From contig CAYNWH010000003.1 of NCBI GenBank assembly GCA_964400885.1, forward strand, positions 9,913-73,912: a stretch of 64,000 bases of DNA, in the 5' to 3' direction. The translations under genes and the position numbers were made by a program. This DNA comes from CAYNWH01 sp964400885. Its GTDB lineage: Bacteria; Patescibacteriota; Patescibacteriia; CAIXNZ01. A model generated the notes under the pieces. The model worked only from the letters and a program-made list of their open reading frames with translations. It had not been told where the DNA came from and did not search any database. Positions 33,068 to 41,659 of the stretch are shown piece after piece (the first letter of the stretch is position 1; every line of letters starts with the position of its first letter).

Positions 33068-34231
33068 TTATTTGAATTGGCTTAAACCGAATTTATTAGT
33101 ATAAACAATCTCATCACCTGGCTTTAAAGCAGAACCATATAAAGCAATTGTTCTTTTCACAATATTATCCCAATTGTATTCTGTCTGTGTCCTGTCTCTT
33201 AATTTAGCGCCCATTTCTGGAATCAGCTCAGAATGATTCAAAATATATTGCAACTTCTGGCTTAAATCAGTAACACTTTTAGATTTAAAACTTAAGCCAA
33301 GATCAAAAATCGCTTCTTTGTTTGGTTCAATATCGCTCACAATAACAGCCTTACCATAACTCATAGCTTCAAGCAAAGCAATAGAAAAACCTTCAGCTTC
33401 AGAAGGCTGAACAAAGACATAAGCATTAGAATATAATTCAGCCAAAGCCTGGCCTGTTTGATTGCCAGTAAAAATGATATTCTGGTTATCGCCAGCTAAG
33501 GTTTTTAAATATTGGACATAATCGTCAGTGTAATTAGCATCACCAGCAATCACTAACTTTTTATCAGGATTTGGCAAAGCTAAATAAGCCTGGATTAAAT
33601 AATGAATGCCTTTATGTCTGATTAATCTGGCTACAGTTAAAATATAATCATTGCCTAAAAGTCCCCATTTTTCAGTAATCATTTTCGGCTCTGCCTTGGC
33701 AAAAACCGGCACGCCATTTGGAATATATTCTAAATCACCTTTAAATTCCTGGCCATGAACTTTGCTTTGATACTGAGAAACCGCAATAGTTTTATGAGAC
33801 CATCTGACTGAGATATAAGCGCCTAAACTCAAAAATTTTCTGGCAACAAATCCCCACTTTTTATGCTTTCTGTCATCAGAATGAAAGGTAGAAATTATTT
33901 TAGCTTTTCTCTTTAGCAAGCGAGGAATCCAAAGCAAACTAGACGGACCAATAGCATGATAATGAATAATATCAGCATCACGTCTTAAAACATCTAAAGT
34001 AGCCAAAAAAGTATGGCTAATAGCATCTAAATGTTTAGTTTTGATCGTTGGCAAATGAATCAAATTAACACCTTTATATTCTTGCAAATATTTAGGTGTA
34101 TAATGATTGCGCACATAAACAAAAACCTCGTTGCCTTCTTTAACTAAACGAGTTGCTAATTCCTCTACGTGACGTTCTACGCCACCATAGATGGCTGGTA
34201 TTCCTTTTTGACCAATAAAGTAAATTTTCAT
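33068..34231 (-). CDS. GT4-family glycosyltransferase (WchF/Cps-type)
   Basis: A retaining GT-B glycosyltransferase of 387 residues. It starts KIYFIGQKGIPAIYGGVERHVEELA, a form common in capsule rhamnosyl- or glucosyltransferases of the Cps2T/WchF kind. The donor domain has LTVARLIRHKGIHYLI and FVQPSEAEGFSIALLEAMSYGKAVIVSDI with an intact EX7E motif. Unlike its upstream neighbours it has its own promoter and is separated from them by a terminator (34314-34331). A palindrome overlaps its -10, so it may be regulated on its own. Rhamnose transfer would agree with rml genes in the window but is not proven. Confidence 0.9.
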   Translation of the reverse strand: MKIYFIGQKGIPAIYGGVERHVEELATRLVKEGNEVFVYVRNHYTPKYLQEYKGVNLIHLPTIKTKHLDAISHTFLATLDVLRRDADIIHYHAIGPSSLLWIPRLLKRKAKIISTFHSDDRKHKKWGFVARKFLSLGAYISVRWSHKTIAVSQYQSKVHGQEFKGDLEYIPNGVPVFAKAEPKMITEKWGLLGNDYILTVARLIRHKGIHYLIQAYLALPNPDKKLVIAGDANYTDDYVQYLKTLAGDNQNIIFTGNQTGQALAELYSNAYVFVQPSEAEGFSIALLEAMSYGKAVIVSDIEPNKEAIFDLGLSFKSKSVTDLSQKLQYILNHSELIPEMGAKLRDRTQTEYNWDNIVKRTIALYGSALKPGDEIVYTNKFGLSQFK

Positions 34232-34237
34232 ATATTT

Positions 34238-34291
34238 TATACAATATAGAGTTTAATATTGTATAATAGCATATTTGTAAATATTTGTCAA
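34238..34291 (-). promoter_or_regulatory. promoter with operator-like palindrome for the 33068-34231 gene
   Basis: On the minus strand TTGACA (34291-34286), a 17-base spacer ending ATGC, then TATTAT (34268-34263). A perfect 10-bp inverted repeat TATACAATAT / ATATTGTATA (34238-34265) overlaps the -10 and covers the expected start site. Confidence 0.65.
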
Positions 34292-34309
34292 GACAAAATC
34301 TTAAGACCA

Positions 34310-34333
34310 AAAAAAGGGGCATTTACCCCTTAT
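34310..34333 (-). terminator. terminator of the 34382-35757 gene
   Basis: On the minus strand AAGGGG-loop-CCCCTT is followed by a run of T. Confidence 0.75.
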
Positions 34334-34381
34334 TTGACTTGACCTTAACAGAAATACTTCTAAATGTCAAGCGAAAACTTA

Positions 34382-35757
34382 TTAAACTAAATTCTGGTAA
34401 ATTTGTAAAATTTCTGTTAAATGTAACTGGGGCTGGGCCTGTTTTTCTGCCCATTGGCGCGCATTTTGTCCTAATTTTTGGCAAGACTCTAAATCATTAT
34501 AAAGCGCCTTAATTTTAACCTGTAAATCATTTGCTTCTCCGGCCTTAAATAAATAGCCAGTTTTACCATTTTCAACTAGTTCTGGGATACCGCCTAAATC
34601 TGAACCAATAACCGGCTTAGCCAAAGCAAAAGCTTCTAANNNNNNNNNNNNNNNNNNNNNNNNNNNNNNNNNNNNNNNNNNNNNNNNNNNNNNNNNNNNN
34701 NNNNNNNNNNNNNNNNNNNNNNNNNNNNNNNNNNNNNNNGGATACCGCCTAAATCTGAACCAATAACCGGCTTAGCCAAAGCAAAAGCTTCTAAAATAGC
34801 AATCGGGTTATTTTCATACCAAATTGAGGGCATAACAACTAACCTAGCCCGGCTAATTAAATCATAAAGTTCCTGACCCATTTTATGACCTAAGAGCTTA
34901 ACATTATTCAACTTATTGGCAGCAATATATTTTAAAATCTGATCCTTTTGCGGCCCCTCGCCAATTATATGCAATTTGATATCAGGTAAAGTTTTCATGG
35001 CCTCTAAAAGCACCATCAGGCCCTTTTCCTGGCTTAAACGGCCAAAATACAGCAAACCATCCCCTGCCTCAAAACTAGGCTTAAATTTGGCCAAATCAAT
35101 AAAATTATACAAATGTTTAATTTTATCTGTTTTAATTTGCCAATTTTCATTAATTTTATTTTTTAAAAATTTACTGGGCGCAATAAAAAGCTTAACTTTG
35201 TCATAGCTTTTTAAAATCATCTTATGCAAATACATTTCCAGCATAGCTAAAAAGCTCATAGCCTTATTATCTTTAATGCATTTATATTTACAGCAATTAT
35301 AGTATTTATGAACTTTACATCTTTCACAAACCTGGCCTTGGGTAAACAAACGATAATTAGGGCAGATCAAATGGTAATCATGCATTGTCCAGACAATCGG
35401 TATTTTATATTTCTTTAGAACTCCTAAAATTGACGGAGTTAATTGGAAATTAAAATTATGCAAATGCGCCACATCCGGTTTTTCTTTTTTTAGCAAAGCA
35501 TCTAACTTGCTCTTAGCTTCAAAAGAGAAAATCAAATGTATAGCCTTTTGCAAATCTTTTAAAAACCCCTCCCTTTTATTAAAATCAATATTTTTAATAA
35601 AATAATCAGCATAAGCTGAAGGTTCATTTTTTTCATCCTGCATAGAAAATTCCATTACTTGATGGCCATTTTTTTTCAATAAATCAATCAAATCAAACAT
35701 ATAGGCTTCTGAACCGCCTTTGCGATAAAAAAATTTATTAACCATTAATATCTTCAT
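34382..35757 (-). CDS. GT4-family glycosyltransferase, split by an assembly gap
   Basis: A GT-B glycosyltransferase beginning KILMVNKFFYRKGGSEAYMFDLI. An unusual cysteine cluster near residues 140-160 (CERCKVHKYYNCCKYKC) is known from a subset of GT4 enzymes and may bind metal. The donor domain has LLYFGRLSQEKGLMVLLEA and the EX7E segment WYENNPIAILEAFALAKPVIGSDLGGI. A 100-N gap interrupts the gene at 34640-34739. The same 55 bases occur on both sides of it. Removing the gap and one copy (155 bases) restores a single frame of 406 residues ending KAGEANDLQVK..IYQNLV. So the gene is intact in the cell. Confidence 0.88.
34640..34739. other. 100-N scaffold gap, probably artificial
   Basis: Exactly 100 unknown bases flanked by identical 55-bp ends (34585-34639 and 34740-34794). 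This is the signature of two contigs that overlap by one k-mer less a base but were not merged. Confidence 0.95.
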
Positions 35758-35770
35758 AGTTTTTAAATTT

Positions 35771-35808
35771 ATACCCTACTTTAGTAGGCCGGCTAAAGCC
35801 GGGAATAA
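35771..35808. repeat. A-type REP pair
   Basis: ATACCCTACTTTAGTAGGCC is followed directly by the inverse GGCTAAAGCCGGGAATAAT. It lies between two glycosyltransferase genes. Confidence 0.8.
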
Positions 35809-35810
35809 TA

Positions 35811-36914
35811 TTAATCTTCTAATCTTGCTAATTCCAAATACAAATCTTCATATGCTTGAACCATGTTTTCCAAGCTGAATTTTTCTTTCACTTGTTCATG
35901 AGCATTTTTTACAATTTTTTGCTGCAAATCAGAATCTGACAATAATTTCTCAATGCTTTGGAAAATAGCTTCAGAATTTTTTGGCGCAAAAAGCAAACCC
36001 GTTTTACCAGATTCAATAATTTCCATGATGCCGCCAACTTTAGAGGCCAAAACAGGCACGCCAACAGCTTGCGCTTCTAAAATTGCTATGCCTAAACCTT
36101 CCCATATAGAAGGCAAAATAAACAAAGCCATGGCAGGTAAAATGTTTTCTGGATCAGTACGCCGGCCCCAAAAAACAACATGATCTTGCAAGCCCAGATC
36201 TTTAGCCTGATTTTTTAATTCATTTTCCAAGTTACCAGCACCTACTATATTTAAAATAAAATTAGGGTATTTTTTAATAATTAAAGGCATTGCGTCAATT
36301 AAGTAATAGTGGCCTTTTTGCGGCTCTAAACGGGCAATGGTCACTGCTGATATCTTGTTATGCAAATCAATTGACTGATAACCTCTAAAGCTAAATTTAT
36401 GCAAATCAATACCGTTATAAATAACTGCTATTTTCTTAGGATTAATTTTTTCTTTTTTAACTGAATAGTTTTTAACGCTTTGGGAAACAGCAATGATTTT
36501 TTTAGTAAAAATGGCCAGTTTAAATTTTATCAGCTTTTTCAGCCAGCTTTCATCCAAATTAATATTATGTTCTGTGGAAATAATAATGGGTACGCCAGCT
36601 AAAATAGCTGCTATTCTCCCCCAAGTATCACCGCCAAACAAATGAGTATGAACTATTTGCGGCTTAACTTCTTTTAAAAATTTGACCAGCTGCCAAATCA
36701 CTCCCAGCCCTAGCTTGCTTTTTTTAATAAAAATTTTAACTGGCAAGCCCAAAGCTTCAAAGTCTTCAGCCATTGGTCCGCCAGCTACAGCTGTGCAAAC
36801 ATAAGGTTCGAATTTTTGCCGATCAAGCTGGCGGCAGAGATCCAAAAGCAGTTTTTCAGCACCGCCTAAAGTAAAGGAATTAATAATATAAACTATTTTA
36901 ATTTTTTCTGTCAT
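35811..36914 (-). CDS. GT4-family glycosyltransferase
   Basis: A retaining GT-B glycosyltransferase of 367 residues. The opening KIVYIINSFTLGGAEKLLLDLCRQL holds the GGAE acceptor loop. HTHLFGGDTWGRIAA and STEHNINLDESW are typical central segments. The donor side has VTIARLEPQKGHYYLIDAM and PSIWEGLGIAILEAQAVGVPVLASKVGGI with an intact EX7E motif. It is separated by only 5 bases from the Wzy/WaaL-like gene upstream, so the two are translated from one transcript starting at about 39395. Acceptor and donor unknown. Confidence 0.9.
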   Translation of the reverse strand: MTEKIKIVYIINSFTLGGAEKLLLDLCRQLDRQKFEPYVCTAVAGGPMAEDFEALGLPVKIFIKKSKLGLGVIWQLVKFLKEVKPQIVHTHLFGGDTWGRIAAILAGVPIIISTEHNINLDESWLKKLIKFKLAIFTKKIIAVSQSVKNYSVKKEKINPKKIAVIYNGIDLHKFSFRGYQSIDLHNKISAVTIARLEPQKGHYYLIDAMPLIIKKYPNFILNIVGAGNLENELKNQAKDLGLQDHVVFWGRRTDPENILPAMALFILPSIWEGLGIAILEAQAVGVPVLASKVGGIMEIIESGKTGLLFAPKNSEAIFQSIEKLLSDSDLQQKIVKNAHEQVKEKFSLENMVQAYEDLYLELARLED

Positions 36915-36919
36915 AAAAG

Positions 36920-38302
36920 TTAAGCTGACTTGCCAGCAAATTTTAATTTAGTCAATTTAAGGCTGGCTAAAGCCAAACCAATGGGCAGCCACATTTTGCC
37001 CAAAAAATAACTAGTACCAAAAAACTGAAAAACGATTACGCCAACTACAGCCAAAAGCATGCCTAAAATTAGCCAAGAATATTCTGTCGTTTTGCTTTTT
37101 TTATAGCCTTGATACGTGACATATAAAATATAACCCAATAAAGCCAGATAAGTAATTGTGCCAAACAAACCAGTTTCTGCCAGGGTTTTAAAAATAAAGC
37201 CATGAGCATCCAAAACTCCGCCATATTCCATAATATACCATTGAATGCCAGCTAAAATATTAGTAAAAGTGCCTATGCCCTGGCCAAAAAGCGGATGCTC
37301 TTTAAATAGAGTTAAGGCAATCTCAATTAATTTCAATCTATTCAAATTAGAGGTAGAGATAATTTGTGAAGTAAACAAAGTGTACATTAAATATAAAATC
37401 GGCAAGAATAAAACCAAGATAAAATAGAACAAATAATCGCCAAAGATATGTTTAACCTCTTTCCTATATTTGAGCCAGGCTAAGATTAATAGTTCCATAA
37501 ACAAAGCCAGCCAGCCTGATCTGGAAAGCGTCAATAAATTAATTGCCATCATTAATAAAGCGCCTAGCAAATAAATATTTTTCCAAAAGATATCTTTCTC
37601 CTGCCAAAATAAAATTAAAGCAACAGGAATCAGGGCAATTAATATTTCTGCCAATAAATTATGGTTTGTGCCCAAAGGATAAACACCAGCAATAGCAAAA
37701 GGGATAGCGCGCCTTAAACCTTCAGAAGGCGGAAAAATTAAAGACCAAATGCCCATCAAAGATAATGTCAAACCTAAAACAAACAGTACCTTAAAAGTGT
37801 TATATAATTTTTTAAAGCTGTCGATGATATTAAATGGCAAAATTACATAAACTAAATAAAAGAAAAGAATTGGCCTGAAAATATATTTAATAGAAAGTGA
37901 AAGCCATTCCCTATCTACGTTTAATAATGAGGCTGCAGTAGCCAGCGCAAATAAAAGCATAAAAAACCAAGCTGGAAAATTTTGCCGCCTGATTTTTTCT
38001 TTTTTTATATAATTTAAATAAAGAATTCTAAACCCCCAAGCTAACAAAAGAACTAAACCAATTAAATCAACGTAAGGGATATCAAGATCTTGATAAACAA
38101 ATTCTAAATAAATAAAAGGATATAAAAAAGCCATTAAATAAATACCAAATTCCGGATAAAGTATAAAAAATAATAAAACCAATAAAGCCAGCACAGCAAT
38201 CAAAATATAAAAAGAAAAATCACTAGCCATGGTCAAGCCAACTGTAAAAAACGCAGCTAGTAATAAAAAAATAAATAATGTTTTAGAGTTAAAAGTTGGC
38301 AT
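36920..38302 (-). CDS. O-antigen polymerase/ligase-like protein (Wzy/WaaL family)
   Basis: A 460-residue membrane protein with about 12 helices that would polymerise lipid-linked repeat units or ligate finished glycan to a carrier. The Wzy_C-type core is visible. Helix NLLTLSRSGWLALFMELLI carries the conserved Ser-Arg-Ser-Gly. The large outside loop around 310-350 has HPLFGQGIGTFTNI and DAHGFIFKTLAETGLFG, with the His typical of these enzymes. It lies between a radical SAM gene (2-base spacer) and a GT4 gene (5-base spacer). A Wzz-like length regulator is encoded at 39497, which favours the polymerase role. Confidence 0.87.
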   Translation of the reverse strand: MPTFNSKTLFIFLLLAAFFTVGLTMASDFSFYILIAVLALLVLLFFILYPEFGIYLMAFLYPFIYLEFVYQDLDIPYVDLIGLVLLLAWGFRILYLNYIKKEKIRRQNFPAWFFMLLFALATAASLLNVDREWLSLSIKYIFRPILFFYLVYVILPFNIIDSFKKLYNTFKVLFVLGLTLSLMGIWSLIFPPSEGLRRAIPFAIAGVYPLGTNHNLLAEILIALIPVALILFWQEKDIFWKNIYLLGALLMMAINLLTLSRSGWLALFMELLILAWLKYRKEVKHIFGDYLFYFILVLFLPILYLMYTLFTSQIISTSNLNRLKLIEIALTLFKEHPLFGQGIGTFTNILAGIQWYIMEYGGVLDAHGFIFKTLAETGLFGTITYLALLGYILYVTYQGYKKSKTTEYSWLILGMLLAVVGVIVFQFFGTSYFLGKMWLPIGLALASLKLTKLKFAGKSA

Positions 38303-38304
38303 AT

Positions 38305-39291
38305 TTATAAAGCTGTTTTTATAAACTTATTCTTTAATATCCAGGCGATTACTGCGACAGGATGTTTTTTAATAGCCGAACGGGCGGTGCAAATCATCCA
38401 ATTTTGGCTCTTTCGTTCTAAAGCAATGGCTTCTTGAGCTTGTTTTGAGCTATACAAATCCTCCAGGCTGGCAAAATCCTTTAAATTACCCATTAAATGC
38501 GCGGAAATATCAGCCGGATAAACATTGCCTTGCGGATCAATAAAAAGATTATCTTGACCAGAATAATTAGGCAATAAGCGCTGGCCTGTTTTAATATATG
38601 CAAATAAGGCATAGGCAAAATATGCCCTGACCCACCTTTTTAAATTCCAGCCTGCCAGTTCGGTTTTAATTAATTTTTCAAATTCATCTTTGAATTTATC
38701 TATCTTGGTAATTTTATTTTCTACAATATTAAAATAATTATCAGCATTGTGAATAGCGGCCAAAGTAAATTCAATGCCTAAATCTCGGGACAATTGGTAA
38801 ACTTTATCTAATTGATCAATATTATAATCACCAGCTGTAAAAGCCAAACGCAAATTTTTAACGCCCAAGGACTGTAAAACTTTTAAGGTTGCCAAAACTT
38901 TTTCATAACCGCCAGGAATACCTCTAATCTGATCGTGAACCTGGCCAATACCATCCAAAGATAAACCAATACCAATATCTGGCTTAATTTTTAAAATGGC
39001 CTGCATTTTTTCTTTGATTAATTGAGTGGCAAAACCATTGCTGGAAATAATAATTTTAGCCATTGGATTTTTCTCAACCAAAAGTTTAATTAAATCCACT
39101 AAATCAGGCCTGAGAAAAGGCTCTCCGCCTGTAATATTTATATCTGTTAAATTATTTGGTAGTTTTGTATATTCAGCCAATGCTAAAACTGGCATGGGAT
39201 CAGTTTTCCAGATATTGCACATGCGGCATCTTGAATTACAATTATAAGTTACTGCCAAAACCAAATCTTTGGGCAGATTAATTTTCGCCAT
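38305..39291 (-). CDS. radical SAM protein in a polysaccharide operon
   Basis: A 328-residue radical SAM enzyme. CNSRCRMC near residues 14-21 binds the [4Fe-4S] cluster and INITGGEPFLRPDLVDL gives the GGE motif. The C-terminal region (DPQGNVYPADISAHLMGNLKD) has the layout of a SPASM domain, but its usual cysteines are mostly absent (Ala where Cys is expected after VYP). An auxiliary cluster is therefore unlikely. It is the first gene of the operon with the Wzy-like and GT4 genes. A sugar or peptide modification role is inferred; the substrate is unknown. Confidence 0.85.
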   Translation of the reverse strand: MAKINLPKDLVLAVTYNCNSRCRMCNIWKTDPMPVLALAEYTKLPNNLTDINITGGEPFLRPDLVDLIKLLVEKNPMAKIIISSNGFATQLIKEKMQAILKIKPDIGIGLSLDGIGQVHDQIRGIPGGYEKVLATLKVLQSLGVKNLRLAFTAGDYNIDQLDKVYQLSRDLGIEFTLAAIHNADNYFNIVENKITKIDKFKDEFEKLIKTELAGWNLKRWVRAYFAYALFAYIKTGQRLLPNYSGQDNLFIDPQGNVYPADISAHLMGNLKDFASLEDLYSSKQAQEAIALERKSQNWMICTARSAIKKHPVAVIAWILKNKFIKTAL

Positions 39292-39398
39292 AGAATAAAT
39301 TTGTTATCTAAACCACGAATTTTTTACACAAATTATCACTAATTATTCGTGTTTATCAGTGATTATTAATTAGTGTTTCCGTTATCTTATTTTATCTA

Positions 39399-39427
39399 AT
39401 TTTAACATATTTTCTATAATTTGTCAA
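39399..39427 (-). promoter_or_regulatory. promoter of the 39291-35811 polysaccharide operon
   Basis: On the minus strand TTGACA (39427-39422), a 17-base spacer ending ATGT, and TAAAAT (39404-39399). The first start codon is at 39291, a leader of about 100 nucleotides. Confidence 0.7.
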
Positions 39428-39440
39428 ATAAAGAACCCGA

Positions 39441-39474
39441 AACAAAACACCCCCGTTAGCGGGGGCGTTTTGTT
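39441..39474. terminator. terminator of the Wzz-like gene
   Basis: The stem AACAAAACACCCCCG / CGGGGGCGTTTTGTT has a TTAG loop and one mismatch. Confidence 0.88.
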
Positions 39475-39496
39475 AACTTATATAGAAAAAATTAAA

Positions 39497-40261
39497 TTAT
39501 TGAAGATGATCATACATAGTTTTAATTTCAGTCTTTCTGGATTCAATAACAGGTTCGATTGGTTCTTTAACTAATTCATAATCTGGATTAAAACCAAAGT
39601 CATTTTCGCTTTTGGGTTCAACAATCTCACTGACTTTTGTGGCATTTTTAACTTTTTTAGCTTCGTTTAAGATGACAAAAGCACTGCCAAATAAAAAGCC
39701 AATTATTAAGGATAAAAGACTATTTAAGATAATATTAGGTCTAGCTGGATATTTACTAACAAAAACATCATCTACGATTTTAATTGAGACGTCAGTGCCG
39801 CCACCATGATATTCAGCGCCTTTATTAACTAAAACATAGGCAATATTTTTAACTAACTGAGAGGCATAATTTCTGTCAGCATCATAAACAGTTATCTCAA
39901 TAATACCTGTTTCTGGTATGACATCAGCTTTAACGTTCTTTTTCCATTCTTTTCTCCTTTCTGTGCTATCTGTAGAAAATTTATTTTTGATAGTATTATT
40001 AGATTCAATAACCTCATTATAAAAAGATGATGTAAAGATAATGCTGGCTAAATTTGAACCGATTTTTTCCGCTGATTTAGTAGCGGTATAAGCATCTAAA
40101 TTTTGCTCCTGTTTTTGAATAATCAACATTTGAGTTGAAGCTGCATATTGAAAAGGCTGAACTAGACTCACAATCAATGACAAAACTACTGCTACGCCAA
40201 TAATTAAGGCTACAATTTCCCAGTTTTTTCTTAAGATTTTTGAGTATTGTAAGTTTTCCAT
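39497..40261 (-). CDS. Wzz/YveK-like chain-length determinant protein
   Basis: A 254-residue membrane protein of the polysaccharide co-polymerase type. Helix one is at about 15-37 and helix two at about 178-200 (NIILNSLLSLIIGFLFGSAFVIL), preceded by the proline-containing ARPN motif typical of the family. The region between them is extracytoplasmic and largely helical. The last 50 residues are a cytoplasmic tail without a Walker ATPase, so any tyrosine-kinase partner is encoded elsewhere. It has its own promoter and terminator, close to the Wzy/WaaL-like gene whose product length it would set. Confidence 0.85.
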   Translation of the reverse strand: MENLQYSKILRKNWEIVALIIGVAVVLSLIVSLVQPFQYAASTQMLIIQKQEQNLDAYTATKSAEKIGSNLASIIFTSSFYNEVIESNNTIKNKFSTDSTERRKEWKKNVKADVIPETGIIEITVYDADRNYASQLVKNIAYVLVNKGAEYHGGGTDVSIKIVDDVFVSKYPARPNIILNSLLSLIIGFLFGSAFVILNEAKKVKNATKVSEIVEPKSENDFGFNPDYELVKEPIEPVIESRKTEIKTMYDHLQ

Positions 40262-40330
40262 ATAAATAAAATTAATGTTATAAACTTAATTTAATTTCTC
40301 TAAAAAATTAAAGTATTTTATTGATTTCTA

Positions 40331-40359
40331 ATTCTAGCATATTACCTGTAATTTGTCAA
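40331..40359 (-). promoter_or_regulatory. promoter of the Wzz-like gene
   Basis: On the minus strand TTGACA (40359-40354), 17 bases ending ATGC, and TAGAAT (40336-40331). Confidence 0.7.
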
Positions 40360-40368
40360 GAGTACGAA

Positions 40369-40397
40369 TAAAAAATCTCTCCCCAGAGAGATTTTTT
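40369..40397 (-). terminator. terminator of the HtrA-like gene
   Basis: The stem AAAAATCTCT / AGAGATTTTT with a CCCCAG loop lies just downstream of the stop at 40423. Confidence 0.8.
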
Positions 40398-40422
40398 AAA
40401 GCTAATATTAGCTAATTCAAAA

Positions 40423-41562
40423 CTATTTTAAAGTTATGTTTATTTCTTTTTCCTGCCCCTGATGCAAATATTTTATAGTGATTTCTTGGCCCGTTTTATA
40501 CTCTAAAAGGATATCCACTAAATCATTATCCTGACTAATTTTCTGGCCTTCAAAGCTCGTAATTATATCGCCTATTTCTAATTGGTCTGCTAAAGGACTA
40601 TCTAACTTAATAGCCACGCCCTTTATGTCTGGCCAAATTAAAGCGCCGCTTTCCAAGCCTTGCCGGTCTTCAGCCGTTAAACCATGAACCTGGCTCAAAT
40701 CCAGATAATTTATGCCCAAATACGGCCTTTGCACCTCTTCGCCCTTTAAAACTTGGCTAATAATAGAACTGATATAATAAATGGGAACAGCTTTGTCTTG
40801 GTCCAGCAAAATAGCCACTACCGCACCTGCCCCATTAACGACCGGGGAACCATTAAATTCTGAATTGAATTTTTTAGTCAGTAAAATATATTTGTCTAAT
40901 TCTTGGCTGGAAGAAATAAAATCATACTTACTAGTTATCTCTTTATACCTTTTATCTGAAATATTAGCTAAATCCAGCTGGTTTAAATAACTATTATAAA
41001 CAAAAGCTTGCTGGCCAATGCTAATAGTGGCAAAATCAGCAATTTGCACTGGAGGCATATTCTGAGCTGTTATTTTAAGAAAAACAATACCTGTTAAATC
41101 ATCCTTAACCATCTTGTCTATTTCATAAATCTTTTTATTATAAGTAACAACTAAATTATTGCCAATATCAGTTATTGAATCACTGGTGCTAATCAGCCAG
41201 CCATCACTAGTTAAAATAGTCGCCTGACCTAAATAATCTGAAGGTGTAAAAATTTTATTTAAAGCCACATCAGAAATAATTTTTTTCCTGTAAATGCCGA
41301 CAACCGTGGGTTGCATTTGGTTTTTGATTTGCTCTACCCTTAAATCCTGTTCAACTACGACTTTCTTAGGTTGGCTGATAACTATTTCACGAGAGCCAGT
41401 ATCTGTTGCTTCAGTAAAATACAAATCCCTAAAAAAAGCAAAATTTGATAAATAATACCTCGTGAAAAACTCACCGCTAATTCCAGCTAAAAAGCCCAAA
41501 ACAACAATAATAACTATAAAAATTATAGATTTAATAGTTTTTTTATTCTTTTTTTCTTCCAT
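40423..41562 (-). CDS. HtrA/DegP-like PDZ protein lacking the catalytic residues
   Basis: A 379-residue membrane-anchored protein with one helix (about 11-30), a trypsin-like domain (about 80-270) and a PDZ domain (about 275-378, with GINYLDLS and PLADQLEIGDIITSFEGQ). The layout is that of DegP/DegS envelope proteases. The active site is not conserved. The TNxHVV position reads ISTSDSI (about 124-130) and the GNSGGP position reads EFNGSPV (about 245-251), so His and Ser are both missing. Only DLTGIVFLKI resembles the Asp strand. It is probably a pseudo-protease, acting as a chaperone or sensor. It is a single-gene unit with a terminator. Confidence 0.85.
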   Translation of the reverse strand: MEEKKNKKTIKSIIFIVIIVVLGFLAGISGEFFTRYYLSNFAFFRDLYFTEATDTGSREIVISQPKKVVVEQDLRVEQIKNQMQPTVVGIYRKKIISDVALNKIFTPSDYLGQATILTSDGWLISTSDSITDIGNNLVVTYNKKIYEIDKMVKDDLTGIVFLKITAQNMPPVQIADFATISIGQQAFVYNSYLNQLDLANISDKRYKEITSKYDFISSSQELDKYILLTKKFNSEFNGSPVVNGAGAVVAILLDQDKAVPIYYISSIISQVLKGEEVQRPYLGINYLDLSQVHGLTAEDRQGLESGALIWPDIKGVAIKLDSPLADQLEIGDIITSFEGQKISQDNDLVDILLEYKTGQEITIKYLHQGQEKEINITLK

Positions 41563-41659
41563 AAATTTAAATTATTAAATAATTAAATTATTAGCCCATG
41601 AGGCAATCATAAAATTATTTTTTAAAAATTGCCAATTAAACTAATAATCCAATATAAAA

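Noticed and set aside
34640..34739. A true frameshift or pseudogene in the glycosyltransferase
   Set aside because: Collapsing the duplicated 55-bp ends restores one intact frame.
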